This document shows, in pieces, positions 1 through 8,484 of a stretch of 63,187 nt of DNA; position 1 is the first letter of the stretch; every line of letters starts with the position of its first letter. The DNA is from an uncultured Eubacteriales bacterium. Lineage in GTDB: Bacteria > Bacillota > Clostridia > Oscillospirales > Oscillospiraceae. The notes under the pieces are model-generated. The model did not search any database. It was not told where the DNA came from and saw only the letters and a program-made list of their open reading frames with translations. The position numbers were made by a program, and so were the translations under genes. The stretch spans positions 1 through 63,187 of the forward strand of contig URQY01000009.1 of assembly GCA_900550165.1 (NCBI GenBank), written 5' to 3'.

Positions 1-14
1 TCTCTGGGGGATCT

Positions 15-52
15 AAAGGGGGTATTCTCTTCGGAAAGAGAATACCCCCTTT
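15..52. terminator. Perfect 17-bp hairpin, bidirectional terminator
   Basis: The arms at 15-31 and 36-52 are perfectly complementary, with a CGGA loop. The arms begin with AAA and end with TTT, so the hairpin could stop transcription from either side. It lies downstream of the minus-strand methyltransferase ending at 110 and of whatever gene lies left of the window. Confidence 0.7.
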
Positions 53-60
53 GTCACGCA

Positions 61-108
61 GCAGCGCCAAAAGGCGCTGCTATCCCCCCCGCCGCGTCAA
101 CCGCGGCG
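61..108. other. Two small perfect hairpins after the methyltransferase
   Basis: Hairpin one pairs 61-68 with 73-80 around an AAAA loop. Hairpin two pairs 90-96 with 102-108. Neither has a U-tract in the minus sense, so they may be 3'-end stabilising structures rather than terminators. They lie immediately downstream of the stop codon at 110. Confidence 0.4.
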
Positions 109-109
109 T

Positions 110-1228
110 TTATACCCGTTTTCCATACATGAACAGATCGCACTTGAGCATTCCGTTATAAAGCTTGCGCTTTTTGTCGGCAAATTTGCCGTAGCAGCGC
201 TCGAAGTCGGGATGCGACGAGAGCACATACACCCGCCACGTGTCGGGCAGCTTGTCCGTCGCCTTGCCGAAGGCACGGTAGAGCTCGCCCGCCTCCTCGC
301 GCTCGAGAAGACGCTCGCCATACGGCGGATTCGTCACGATGCGGCCGTACAGCCCGCCCCAGTGGAAGCGAGTCGCGTCATCGACCTCAAACTTTACGAT
401 GTCGTCCACCTCGGCCAACTCTGCGTTGTGGCGCGAGAGCGCGACCGCGTCGGGGTCGATGTCGCCGCCCCAGATCTCGTACTTGCCGTGGAACTCGTTG
501 TCCATGGCCTCGTCCGCCGCGTCGAGCCAGATATCGCGCTCGAGCGAGCGCCAGTGCTGGGCGGAAAAGCTGCGATTCAGCCCCGGCGCGCGGTTGCGTG
601 CAATGAGCGCGGCTTCGATGGCGATGGTGCCGCTGCCGCAGAACGGGTCGCAGAACGGGTCGCGGCCATTGTAGTGCGAGAGCTTGACCATCGCGGCGGC
701 GAGCGTTTCCTTGAGCGGGGCGGCCACGCCGTGGGCGCGGTAGCCGCGCTTATAAAGCCCCTCGCCCGAGGTGTCGAGTCCGACGGTGACCTCGTCCTTC
801 ATGATGGAAAAGCGCACCTGATAGCGCCGCCCCGTTTCGGGCAGCTGCGCGAGGCCGTAGGCAGCGGCGAGGCGGTCGACGACCGCCTTTTTGACGATCG
901 ACTGGCAGGCGGGCACGGAGTGGAGCGTTGAGTTGATGGAATAGCCCACGACGGGGAACTCGCCCTCGCGCGGGATCCAGTCCTCCCAATGCACTGCGCG
1001 CACGCCCTGAAAGAGCGCTTCAAAATCCGTTGCGCGGAACTTATGCAGCACCAGAATGACGCGCGCGCCGCAGCGCAGGTTGATGTTGAGCCGCGCGATA
1101 TCGCGCGCCTCGCCGCGGCAGAGGACGCGCCCGTTCTCCACGCGCACGTCGCCGAGGCCGAGCTTTCTGACCTCGTCGCCCACTAAGCTTTCCAGTCCCA
1201 AGAGACAGGGAATGACAAATTCCAGCAT
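110..1228 (-). CDS. THUMP-domain class I rRNA (guanine-N2) methyltransferase, RlmL/YpsC type
   Basis: A 372-residue protein that probably methylates a guanine of 23S rRNA in the cytoplasm using S-adenosylmethionine. The N-terminal ~160 residues fit a ferredoxin-like/THUMP RNA-binding module. The C-terminal half is a Rossmann methyltransferase with the SAM-binding segment FCDPFCGSGTIAIE and the catalytic motif TNPPYGERL, which marks N2-guanine or N6-adenine enzymes. The ATG at 1228 is chosen because the protein then begins with MLEFVIPCLLGLESL, as in the family, and a GGGAGC ribosome-binding site precedes it. An in-frame extension upstream has no family-like sequence. It appears monocistronic. 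Family is secure; the exact rRNA position is not. Confidence 0.9.
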   Translation of the reverse strand: MLEFVIPCLLGLESLVGDEVRKLGLGDVRVENGRVLCRGEARDIARLNINLRCGARVILVLHKFRATDFEALFQGVRAVHWEDWIPREGEFPVVGYSINSTLHSVPACQSIVKKAVVDRLAAAYGLAQLPETGRRYQVRFSIMKDEVTVGLDTSGEGLYKRGYRAHGVAAPLKETLAAAMVKLSHYNGRDPFCDPFCGSGTIAIEAALIARNRAPGLNRSFSAQHWRSLERDIWLDAADEAMDNEFHGKYEIWGGDIDPDAVALSRHNAELAEVDDIVKFEVDDATRFHWGGLYGRIVTNPPYGERLLEREEAGELYRAFGKATDKLPDTWRVYVLSSHPDFERCYGKFADKKRKLYNGMLKCDLFMYGKRV

Positions 1229-1259
1229 AATAACGCTCCCGAAAAAATGATTTGCCCTT

Positions 1260-1288
1260 AGTATAGCGGATGGGAACAAAAAAGGCAA
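1260..1288 (-). promoter_or_regulatory. Sigma-A promoter of the rRNA methyltransferase
   Basis: In the minus sense TTGCCT (1288-1283) and TATACT (1265-1260) are separated by 17 bases, about 30 bases ahead of the ATG. Confidence 0.6.
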
Positions 1289-1492
1289 TCGCCGCGTCAA
1301 AATAAGCATGGTAAAGCGATAGAGTGTGTGGTACAATAGGAAAAACGGCGCGGAAAGCGCGCTGTCACATCGATGTAACATCAAACTTGCGCGAAATTTA
1401 CGTGAAAAACACGGAATGCAACACTGAAGTTGCTGGAAAAGAACGCGCGGTTTTGCTATCTTATCCTCAGACAGAGAAACGGAGGGAACGCA

Positions 1493-2329
1493 ATGGCATT
1501 TGGCGAGCGGCCCCAGGAGGTCCGCAAACGCAGCGGAGCGACACAGGAGGAATTTGCCGAACAGCTTCAGGTCTCGCGCCAGTCGGTCTCGCGCTGGGAG
1601 TCCGGCCGGGGCTATCCCGAAATGGAAAAGATCATCTTCATCTGCAACCGCTACGGCGTGACGATGGACGAGCTGTTCAAAGAAGAGGTCCCCGCCCCCG
1701 GCGAGTCGCCGGAGGAAGCGCCGAGGCTTTCCGTGCGCACGCTCGGCAGCGAGCTTTCCAACCTTTACGCGAATCTGTCACCCTACAACAAGAGCATCGG
1801 GATCATGCTGCTGACCGTCATCGCCATGATCGGTCCGGCATACGTCTACTGCATGCGAAGCTTGAAAGGAGGAGCAGATGAAATGATGACCATTATCTGG
1901 ATCGTTGCCATCATCGTCTTCGGCATTGCCGAGGCAGCGACGGCAGGACTGGTGTCGATCTGGTTCGTCGTCGGCGCGGTGGCCGCGCTGGTGGCAACAG
2001 AGCTGGGCGCGGCGCTGTGGCTGCAATTCGCGGTCTTCCTGATCGTATCCATTCTGGCGCTCATCGCGACAAGGCCCCTTGCGCGCAAAATGCTGGATAA
2101 GACCATCGTGCCCACGAACGCCGACCGCGTGCTGCACCACGAGGCCAAGGTGACCGAAACGGTGGACAACGAGAACGCCACCGGCGCTGTGTACATCGAC
2201 GGCAAGACATGGACGGCGCGCAGCGAAGACGGCAATATCATCCCCAAGGGGAAAATGGCAAGGATCGTTCGCATGGAGGGCGTCAAGCTCTACGTGCGCG
2301 AGAGTAAAGAAACCGAGAGAAGAGAGTAA
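1493..2329 (+). CDS. XRE-type HTH domain fused in frame to an NfeD-like membrane protein
   Basis: A 278-residue ORF with two parts. Residues 1-65 form a Cro/CI helix-turn-helix (EEFAEQLQVSRQSVSRWESG), followed by a linker and a membrane segment near residues 100-120. From about residue 131 the protein resembles NfeD, with two to three membrane helices (MMTIIWIVAIIVFGIAEAA) and a C-terminal OB-fold-like domain. The ATG at 1493 has a GGAGGG site 9 bases upstream. Inside the ORF an AAAGGAGG site (1865-1872) precedes in-frame ATGs at 1883 and 1886, exactly where an independent NfeD protein would start. The locus may therefore make both a fusion and a free NfeD of about 148 residues. NfeD proteins pair with SPFH proteins, and one follows 36 bases downstream. 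A fused gene is unusual and could also reflect a lost stop codon. Confidence 0.8.
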   Translation: MAFGERPQEVRKRSGATQEEFAEQLQVSRQSVSRWESGRGYPEMEKIIFICNRYGVTMDELFKEEVPAPGESPEEAPRLSVRTLGSELSNLYANLSPYNKSIGIMLLTVIAMIGPAYVYCMRSLKGGADEMMTIIWIVAIIVFGIAEAATAGLVSIWFVVGAVAALVATELGAALWLQFAVFLIVSILALIATRPLARKMLDKTIVPTNADRVLHHEAKVTETVDNENATGAVYIDGKTWTARSEDGNIIPKGKMARIVRMEGVKLYVRESKETERRE

Positions 2330-2365
2330 CCCCAAACTACACAACATTTTAGGAGGAAAAGAACT

Positions 2366-3304
2366 ATGGAATGGATCGGCTATATCGGTATCGGCATTTT
2401 AGTGCTGCTGGTGCTTCTGGTGCTCGTGACGAACATCCAGATCGTGCAGCAGTCGCGCGCCTACGTCGTGGAGCGCCTCGGCGCTTACAGCGCGACCTGG
2501 GGCGTGGGCCTGCACTTCAAAATTCCGTTTTTCGAGCGCGTCGTGAAGAAGGTCAGCCTCAAAGAGCAGGTGGCCGACTTCGATCCCCAGCCCGTGATCA
2601 CCAAGGATAACGTCACCATGCAGATCGACACGGTCATCTACTTCCAGATCACCGACCCCAAGCTCTACACCTACGGCGTGGAGCACCCGATGAACGCCAT
2701 CGAGAACCTGACGGCGACGACGCTGCGTAACATTATCGGCGAGATGGAGCTCGACCAGTCGCTCACGAGCCGCGATGTCATCAACGCCAAGATGCGCTCC
2801 ATCCTCGACGAGGCGACCGACCCCTGGGGCATCAAGGTCAACCGCGTGGAGCTCAAGAACATCCTGCCGCCGCGCGAAATTCAGAACGCGATGGAAAAGC
2901 AGATGAAGGCCGAGCGCGAGCGCCGCGAGTCCATCCTGCAGGCTGAGGGACAGAAGCAGTCTCAGATCCTCGTGGCCGAGGGCGAAAAGCAGTCCACCAT
3001 CCTGCGCGCGGACGCGGAAAAGCAGGCGGCCATCCTCAAGGCAGAGGCTGAGCGTCAGGCCGCCATCCTCAAGGCTGAGGGCGAAGCGCAGGCCATCCTG
3101 AACGTGCAGCAGGCGCTCGCGGACTCCATCAAGATGCTCAACGAGGCCAACCCCAACGATCAGGTCGTCAAGATCAAGGCGCTCGAATCCTTCGAGAAGG
3201 CCGCCGACGGTCAGGCGACGAAGATCATCGTCCCGAGCGAGATCCAGAGCCTCGCCGGTCTTGCCGCAAGCTTCAAGGGTTTGCTGGAAGACGAGAAGAA
3301 GTAA
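2366..3304 (+). CDS. SPFH/band-7 (stomatin-prohibitin) membrane protein, QmcA-like
   Basis: A 312-residue protein with one N-terminal membrane helix (residues 5-23) and an SPFH domain (about 25-190, including YVVERLGAYSATWGVGLHFK). A charged coiled coil follows, built on AEGEKQS/AEAEKQAAILKA repeats (about 190-265). Such proteins assemble into ring-like membrane scaffolds and partner with NfeD proteins, often as regulators of membrane proteases. The ATG at 2366 follows AGGAGGAAAAG. It is co-transcribed with the preceding HTH-NfeD gene. Family assignment is firm; its biochemical role here is unknown. Confidence 0.92.
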   Translation: MEWIGYIGIGILVLLVLLVLVTNIQIVQQSRAYVVERLGAYSATWGVGLHFKIPFFERVVKKVSLKEQVADFDPQPVITKDNVTMQIDTVIYFQITDPKLYTYGVEHPMNAIENLTATTLRNIIGEMELDQSLTSRDVINAKMRSILDEATDPWGIKVNRVELKNILPPREIQNAMEKQMKAERERRESILQAEGQKQSQILVAEGEKQSTILRADAEKQAAILKAEAERQAAILKAEGEAQAILNVQQALADSIKMLNEANPNDQVVKIKALESFEKAADGQATKIIVPSEIQSLAGLAASFKGLLEDEKK

Positions 3305-3494
3305 TTTCGAAGAAGAGGCGAAGCCTCTTCTTCGAGAAGATTTCGCTGCGTTCTGTGCCTCGGTTGGCCGCTGTAAGCGGCCAATTCGACACGCACTTCG
3401 CGCAGAGTGTTTTTCGCTGCGTACACGCCGCGGCGAAAAACAAATCAAAATCATTTGCCGTCTGCGGACGGCAAAGCCTGCGGCGCAGTATCAT
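3305..3494 (+). repeat. Structured intergenic repeat, copy A
   Basis: One of five related elements in this window. In plus sense it contains H1, a perfect 13-bp hairpin (3307-3319 with 3323-3335); an imperfect helix with the conserved strands TGTGCCTCG and CGACACGCACTTCGCGC around a variable tip (3365-3384); H3, GTTTTTCGCTGCG paired with CGCGGCGAAAAAC (3409-3421 with 3429-3441); the linker AAATCAAAATC; and H4, TTTGCCGTC paired with GACGGCAAA (3454-3462 with 3467-3475). The tail GCCTGCGGCGC follows. It starts 1-3 bases after the SPFH stop codon. There is no coding capacity. Function unknown. Confidence 0.75.
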
Positions 3495-3499
3495 GCAGC

Positions 3500-3538
3500 A
3501 AGAGGGCCGTTCCTATGTGGGAACGGCCCTCTTTTTAT
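3500..3538. terminator. Bidirectional terminator between SPFH and glyQS
   Basis: A 14-bp stem (3500-3513 with 3520-3533) is followed by a T-run on the plus strand. It separates two convergent transcription units. Confidence 0.75.
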
Positions 3539-3553
3539 TCTCTGTGGAAAACT

Positions 3554-5002
3554 TTAGAACGCGATCTTCTCGCGCAGGAAGTTTTTGACCTCGCTGATGG
3601 GGATGCGCACCTGCTCCATCGAGTCGCGCTCGCGGATGGTGACGCAGTGGTCGGCCGCGATGCCGTTTGCCTCATCGCCCACGGTGTCGAAGTCGAAGGT
3701 GATGCAGTACGGCGTGCCGATCTCGTCCTCGCGGCGGTAGCGCTTGCCGATCGAGCCAGTCTCGTCATAGTCGACCATGAACTCCTTGGAAAGCTCGGCA
3801 TACAGCTCCTGCGCGGGGCCGGTGAGCACTTCCTTCTTGGAAAGGGGCAGGATCGCGGCCTTGAACGGCGCGAGTGCGGGGTGGAAGTGCAGCACGACGC
3901 GCACATCGTCGTTGCCCTTCTTGTCCTGACCGACGACCTCTTCATCGTAGGCGTCGCAGAGGACGGCGAGCACGCTGCGCTCCACGCCGAGCGACGGCTC
4001 GATGACATAGGGCACGTATTCGACCATGTCCTTGCCCTCGCCCTCGCGGTAGACCATCTTCTCGCCGCTGACGGTTTGGTGCTGCGTCAGGTCGTAGTCC
4101 GTGCGGTCGGCCACGCCCCACAGCTCGCCCCAGCCGAACGGGAAGAGGAACTCGAAGTCCGTCGTCGCCTTGGAGTAGAAGCACAGCTCCTCGGGATCGT
4201 GGTCGCGCAGGCGGAGGTTCTCGTCCTTGAGGCCGATGGAGAGCAGCCAGTTGTGGCAGAAGGTGCGCCAATACTGGAACCACTCAAGGTCGGTGCCCGG
4301 CTTGCAGAAGAATTCGAGCTCCATCTGCTCGAACTCGCGCACGCGGAAGATGAAGTTGCCCGGCGTGATCTCGTTGCGGAAAGACTTACCGATCTGGCCG
4401 ATACCGAACGGCAGCTTTTTGCGCGTGGTGCGCTGGACGTTATTGAAGTTGACGAAGATGCCCTGCGCGGTCTCGGGGCGGAGGTAGACGGTGTTCTTCG
4501 CATCCTCGGTCACGCCCTGGAAGGTCTTGAACATCAGGTTGAACTGGCGAATATCGGTGAAGTTGTGCTTGCCGCAGGTGGGGCAGGGAATGTTGTGCTC
4601 TTCGACAAAGTCCTTCATTTCCTGCTGGGAGAAGGCGTCGATGGGCTTGGGGAGCTCGAAGCCGGTCTCGGCGCACCAGTCCTCGATGACCTTGTCGGCG
4701 CGGAAGCGCTCGTGGCACTCGCGGCAGTCCATCAGAGGGTCGGAGAAGCCGCCGAGGTGACCGCTTGCCACCCAGGTCTGCGGGTTCATCAGGATGGCGG
4801 CGTCAAGGCCGACGTTGTAGGGGTTCTCCTGCACGAACTTCTTCCACCAGGCGTTTTTGATGTTCTTCTTCAGCTCTGCGCCGAGGGGACCGTAGTCCCA
4901 GGTGTTGGCAAGGCCGCCGTAGATCTCGCTGCCGGGGAAGACAAAGCCGCGGTTCTTGCACAGCGCGACGATCTTTTCCATCGTCTTTTCGGTGTTTTTC
5001 AT
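3554..5002 (-). CDS. glyQS: Glycyl-tRNA synthetase, single-chain class II type
   Basis: A 482-residue enzyme that charges tRNA-Gly with glycine. It is the dimeric, eukaryote/archaea-like form rather than the alpha2-beta2 GlyQ/GlyS type. Visible features are the N-terminal segment LCKNRGFVFPGSEIYGGLAN, the class II motif 2 region FRNEITPGNFIFRVREFEQM, a zinc-ribbon-like CxxC pair (DCRECHERF), and the C-terminal anticodon-binding domain. The ATG at 5002 has an AAGGAG site 8 bases upstream. The gene is alone in its unit and is preceded by a glycine-type T-box leader, so expression should rise when uncharged tRNA-Gly accumulates. Confidence 0.97.
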   Translation of the reverse strand: MKNTEKTMEKIVALCKNRGFVFPGSEIYGGLANTWDYGPLGAELKKNIKNAWWKKFVQENPYNVGLDAAILMNPQTWVASGHLGGFSDPLMDCRECHERFRADKVIEDWCAETGFELPKPIDAFSQQEMKDFVEEHNIPCPTCGKHNFTDIRQFNLMFKTFQGVTEDAKNTVYLRPETAQGIFVNFNNVQRTTRKKLPFGIGQIGKSFRNEITPGNFIFRVREFEQMELEFFCKPGTDLEWFQYWRTFCHNWLLSIGLKDENLRLRDHDPEELCFYSKATTDFEFLFPFGWGELWGVADRTDYDLTQHQTVSGEKMVYREGEGKDMVEYVPYVIEPSLGVERSVLAVLCDAYDEEVVGQDKKGNDDVRVVLHFHPALAPFKAAILPLSKKEVLTGPAQELYAELSKEFMVDYDETGSIGKRYRREDEIGTPYCITFDFDTVGDEANGIAADHCVTIRERDSMEQVRIPISEVKNFLREKIAF

Positions 5003-5039
5003 GGTGAATTTCTCCTTTCGATGTCTGGCTCAGGAGATA

Positions 5040-5283
5040 AAAAACGCCCTGAGCCTATGAATAGTAGGCTCAGGGCGAACAAAGCAATTGTCCGTGGTTC
5101 CACCTGAATTCCCCGCTGGATGCGGGGCACTTCGTTCCCTTGTAACGGAGGGCCCGGCGCGGCATTTCCGCCGCACAGCTCAAAAGCGCCGCCTTTCTTC
5201 TTCCGCGGGGACTTGCACCGGCCGTCCCCTCTCTGAAAGCGGTGAGGAAGAAACGCTTCTTTTTCTCAGCTTTTTCTGTTTGT
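5040..5283 (-). promoter_or_regulatory. T-box leader (tRNA-Gly sensing) of glyQS
   Basis: In minus sense the conserved T-box AGGTGGAACCACGG lies at 5105-5092. Its TGGA bulge complements the UCCA 3' end of tRNA-Gly, whose discriminator base is U. A terminator follows: a 13-bp stem (5045-5057 with 5065-5077) and six Us (5044-5039). Upstream, a stem I with AGAGAG and GGTGCAAG elements is visible, and a likely GGC specifier sits at 5193-5191. The specifier position is my inference; the T-box and terminator are clear. Confidence 0.93.
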
Positions 5284-5312
5284 AGGATAGCATGCGCAAA
5301 AGCGCTTGTCAA
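5284..5312 (-). promoter_or_regulatory. Promoter of the glyQS T-box transcript
   Basis: In minus sense TTGACA (5312-5307) and TATCCT (5289-5284) are separated by exactly 17 bases, directly upstream of the T-box leader. Confidence 0.85.
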
Positions 5313-5351
5313 GTGCCGCGACGCTTTGTGCAGGAAGGGCAAAGCGCGCAG

Positions 5352-5380
5352 TTGCGTTTTTCCTGTGGAAATGCTATACT
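5352..5380 (+). promoter_or_regulatory. Promoter of the LTA synthase-like gene
   Basis: TTGCGT (5352) and TATACT (5375) are separated by 17 bases, 46 bases ahead of the chosen start. Confidence 0.6.
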
Positions 5381-5425
5381 TTTCTATTATTTTGCTTTTG
5401 GCTCATGAAAGGTGGAACCTTTTCT

Positions 5426-7303
5426 ATGCGATTTTTCCATTCTCTGCTGCGTCCGGAGGAAAACGCCGGGCGCGCCATGCGCTGGGCGCACCGCGTGTGG
5501 GTCTTTCTGTGGCTCACGGCTTTCGGCCTCGGCATAGGCCTGCTGTCGCTCTATCTCACGGCAAATTCCTACGCGGGCATCGACGCGCAGGCGCTCTGGG
5601 CGTCCTACATGAAGCTGCCGCTGCTCGTTGTGATGAATCTGCTGCTGCCGCTGCTCGTCGTGTACCTCGGCTTTTTCCTCTTCGCGAGGCCCTGGGCGGC
5701 GTATCTGCTCTCAGCGGTGCCGTTCCTCGGCCTCGCGCTCGCGAGCTACTATAAGATACAGTTGCGCGGCGACCCGGTGCTGGCGAGCGACCTGCGCCTC
5801 ATCCGCACGGCAGGCGGCATCATGGGCAACTACACCTTTGAGCTGACGGAGCCTGTCAAGCTCGTGATCGCGGGCTTTGCGGGGATGCTCGCTTTTTCCC
5901 TCGTGCTGCTGCGCAGGGAGCGCATGAGCCAGCGCGGTCGGCTCGCGGGGCTGATGGTCATGCTCGCGCTGACCCTTGCAAGCTATTTTGAGCTTTACAC
6001 CAGCGCCGATATCTATGAAAAGACGGCCAACAACAGCCTCATCAACCCCTGGTCCGAGGTGGAGATCTATCTCTCGCGCGGCACGACGTATCCCTTCCTC
6101 TACAGCGTGCAGGATATGTTCCCCGACGCGCCGAGCGGCTACCGCGAGAGCGAGGCGACAGGCACGCTTGCAGAGTATGAGAACGCGGACATCCCCGAGG
6201 AGCAGAAGATCACATTTGTCGGCATCATGCTCGAGGCGTTCTCCGATCTGACCGATTTTCCCGTGCTCGATGAGGTGCCGGCCATCCACAAGATTTACGA
6301 GCCGCTGCACGAGCTCGAGGAGCGCAGCGTTTCGGGCCGCCTGCTCACGAACATCTTCGCCGGCGGCACGGTGGACACCGAATGGGGATATCTCACGGGC
6401 TACAGCGAGCACGAGGAGTTCCGCAGCCCCATCAACTCCTATGTCCGCTACTTCAAATCGCAGGGCTACGACGCGCTCTACCGCCACCCCGGCTACAGCT
6501 GGTTCTATAACCGCAGCAACGTGAACGAATACCTTGGCTTTGATGAGTGTGTGTTCAACGACACGGGCTTTGGCGACCTCATCTCCATCTCCGACGCGCT
6601 CTACCATTCCGATAAGGTGCTGGTCGACTACCTGCTGAACGATATCGATTCGCGCACGGAGACGGACGATCCCCTCTTCCTCTTCTCCGTGTCGTATCAG
6701 AACCACGGGCCCTATCCCTCCGAGACCTATTGGGAGGAGTATGTCACGCCCGAGATGACGGGCTGGTCGATGGAGAGCTGCTGCGTCATCAACAACTACC
6801 TTGCGGGCATCCGCAGCACAGTGAACGAGATGTGCCGCATGACCGAGGAGCTGGAAAAGCGCGACGAGCCCGTCGTCTTCGTCTTCTTCGGCGACCACAA
6901 GCCCTGGATGGGCAACGGCAACAGCGTCTACACCGAAATGGGCATCAACATGGATGTCTCCACGCTCGACGGCTTCTACAACTACTATGCGACGCCCTAT
7001 GTCATCTATGCCAATCAAGCGGCGAGAGACCTGCTCGGCAACGACTTTGCCGAGCCCGGCGGCGATTTTTCCCCGTGCTTCCTGATGGCGAAGGTCTTCG
7101 ACGAGTGCGGCTGGGAGGGCCCCGGCTTCATGCAGCTCCAGCGCGAGATGCGCGCGGTCTCGCCCCTGATGAGCTCGAACGGCTGGCGGATGCAGAACGG
7201 TCAGCTCACCATGGAGCTTGATGGCACGGCGGAGGATGAGAACGGTCGCTACCTGCGCGCGCAGTATTATATTGAAACACATCTCAAGGAGGATGCATTA
7301 TGA
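5426..7303 (+). CDS. LTA synthase family sulfatase (lipoteichoic acid / phosphoglycerol transferase)
   Basis: A 625-residue membrane enzyme. About five N-terminal transmembrane helices (residues ~20-190) are followed by an extracellular alkaline-phosphatase-fold domain. The region GGTVDTEWGYLTG carries the nucleophile-type threonine of the LtaS family, and FVFFGDHKPWMG carries metal-binding Asp-His. Related enzymes move glycerol-phosphate from phosphatidylglycerol onto lipoteichoic acid or onto lipids. The ATG at 5426 follows AAAGGTGG; an alternative ATG lies at 5405. The gene overlaps the next by 4 bases (ATGA), implying coupled translation. The exact polymer made cannot be told from sequence. 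Confidence 0.9.
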   Translation: MRFFHSLLRPEENAGRAMRWAHRVWVFLWLTAFGLGIGLLSLYLTANSYAGIDAQALWASYMKLPLLVVMNLLLPLLVVYLGFFLFARPWAAYLLSAVPFLGLALASYYKIQLRGDPVLASDLRLIRTAGGIMGNYTFELTEPVKLVIAGFAGMLAFSLVLLRRERMSQRGRLAGLMVMLALTLASYFELYTSADIYEKTANNSLINPWSEVEIYLSRGTTYPFLYSVQDMFPDAPSGYRESEATGTLAEYENADIPEEQKITFVGIMLEAFSDLTDFPVLDEVPAIHKIYEPLHELEERSVSGRLLTNIFAGGTVDTEWGYLTGYSEHEEFRSPINSYVRYFKSQGYDALYRHPGYSWFYNRSNVNEYLGFDECVFNDTGFGDLISISDALYHSDKVLVDYLLNDIDSRTETDDPLFLFSVSYQNHGPYPSETYWEEYVTPEMTGWSMESCCVINNYLAGIRSTVNEMCRMTEELEKRDEPVVFVFFGDHKPWMGNGNSVYTEMGINMDVSTLDGFYNYYATPYVIYANQAARDLLGNDFAEPGGDFSPCFLMAKVFDECGWEGPGFMQLQREMRAVSPLMSSNGWRMQNGQLTMELDGTAEDENGRYLRAQYYIETHLKEDAL

Positions 7304-8472
7304 AAAAAGGCTTGATCGCGCTGCTTGCGCTCCTGCTCTGCCTGACGCTGCCCGCCTGCGGCAAGCAGAAGACCGACGCGCCCGACGTGCCGGACACGCC
7401 GACGGTCGACCCCGCGCCCGCACCGCCGGAGCAGACGCCGGAGCAGCTTGCCGAGCAGCGCCTGAACGAGCGCATCGCGGGCATGACGCTGGAAGAAAAG
7501 GTCGGGCAGCTCTTTTTCGTCCGCTGCCCGGAAACGGATGTGGCGGAGGATGTGGCAACCTATCACCTCGGCGGGCTTCTGCTCTTCGGGCGGGACTATA
7601 AGGATGCGGGCGGCGTGTGGCTCAGCGAGGACGCCTTTACCGCAACACTTTCCTCCTATCAGGCAGCGGCGGACCTTCCGCTTTTCATCGGCAGCGACGA
7701 GGAGGGCGGCACGGTCACGCGCGCGAGCCGGAACCCGAACCTCTTTTCCTCTCCCCTCAAGTCTCCGCAGGAGCTGTACGCCGCAGCGGGGATGGACGGC
7801 CTTCTTGAAGAAACGCAGCGCTATAACGAGCGTCTCAAGGCGCTCGGCATCAACGTGAATTTCGCCCCCGTGTGCGACGTATCGACCGATGAAAACGACT
7901 TTATCCATGCCCGCTCGTTCGGAAAGGACGCGCAGGCGACGGCAGACTACATTTCCAGGGTCGTACCTGAGTATGAGTCTGCGGGCGTTGCGTGCGTGCT
8001 GAAGCACTTCCCCGGCTACGGCAACAATGTCGACACCCACACGGGCATCGCCGTGGACGAGCGGACGTATGAGAGCTTTGAAACCGCCGATTTTCTGCCC
8101 TTTTCCGCGGGCATCGCGGCGGGCGCGCCGTTCGTGCTCGTGAGCCACAACATTGTGAACTGCATGGACGATACCCTGCCCGCCTCCCTTTCGCCGAAGG
8201 TGCACGAGATCCTGCGCGGCGCGCTCGGCTTCGACGGGCTCATCGTGACGGACGATCTTGCGATGGACGCGGTCAAGTCCTACGCGCAGGACGGCAGCGT
8301 GGCCGTGCTCGCGCTTCAGGCGGGCAACGATATGATCGTGACGACCGATTATCAGACGCAGATCCCGCAGGTCATCGCCGCAGTACAGGCGGGCGAGATC
8401 GATGAGCGGGAGATCGACGCGCACGTTTACCGTGTGCTGTATGAAAAACAGGCGCTCGGCCTGATCGACTGA
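7300..8472 (+). CDS. Glycoside hydrolase family 3 lipoprotein (beta-N-acetylglucosaminidase-like)
   Basis: A 390-residue secreted lipoprotein. A signal peptide ends in the lipobox LPACG, then comes a Pro/Asp-rich linker (residues 24-48). The GH3 TIM-barrel follows, with FIGSDEEGGTVTRA and the NagZ-type loop KHFPGYGNNVDTHTG, where the conserved Lys-His and Asp-x-His contact GlcNAc and catalyse. It ends soon after the barrel, as in NagZ, with no second GH3 domain. It probably trims GlcNAc from muropeptides or glycans at the cell surface. Translationally coupled to the LTA synthase gene upstream. Confidence 0.9.
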   Translation: MKKGLIALLALLLCLTLPACGKQKTDAPDVPDTPTVDPAPAPPEQTPEQLAEQRLNERIAGMTLEEKVGQLFFVRCPETDVAEDVATYHLGGLLLFGRDYKDAGGVWLSEDAFTATLSSYQAAADLPLFIGSDEEGGTVTRASRNPNLFSSPLKSPQELYAAAGMDGLLEETQRYNERLKALGINVNFAPVCDVSTDENDFIHARSFGKDAQATADYISRVVPEYESAGVACVLKHFPGYGNNVDTHTGIAVDERTYESFETADFLPFSAGIAAGAPFVLVSHNIVNCMDDTLPASLSPKVHEILRGALGFDGLIVTDDLAMDAVKSYAQDGSVAVLALQAGNDMIVTTDYQTQIPQVIAAVQAGEIDEREIDAHVYRVLYEKQALGLID

Positions 8473-8484
8473 GGAGAAACTATC

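Noticed and set aside
3305..3494. Intergenic repeat read as a gene fragment
   Set aside because: Short frames through it are not conserved between copies, while the hairpins and linkers are. A coding origin is unlikely.
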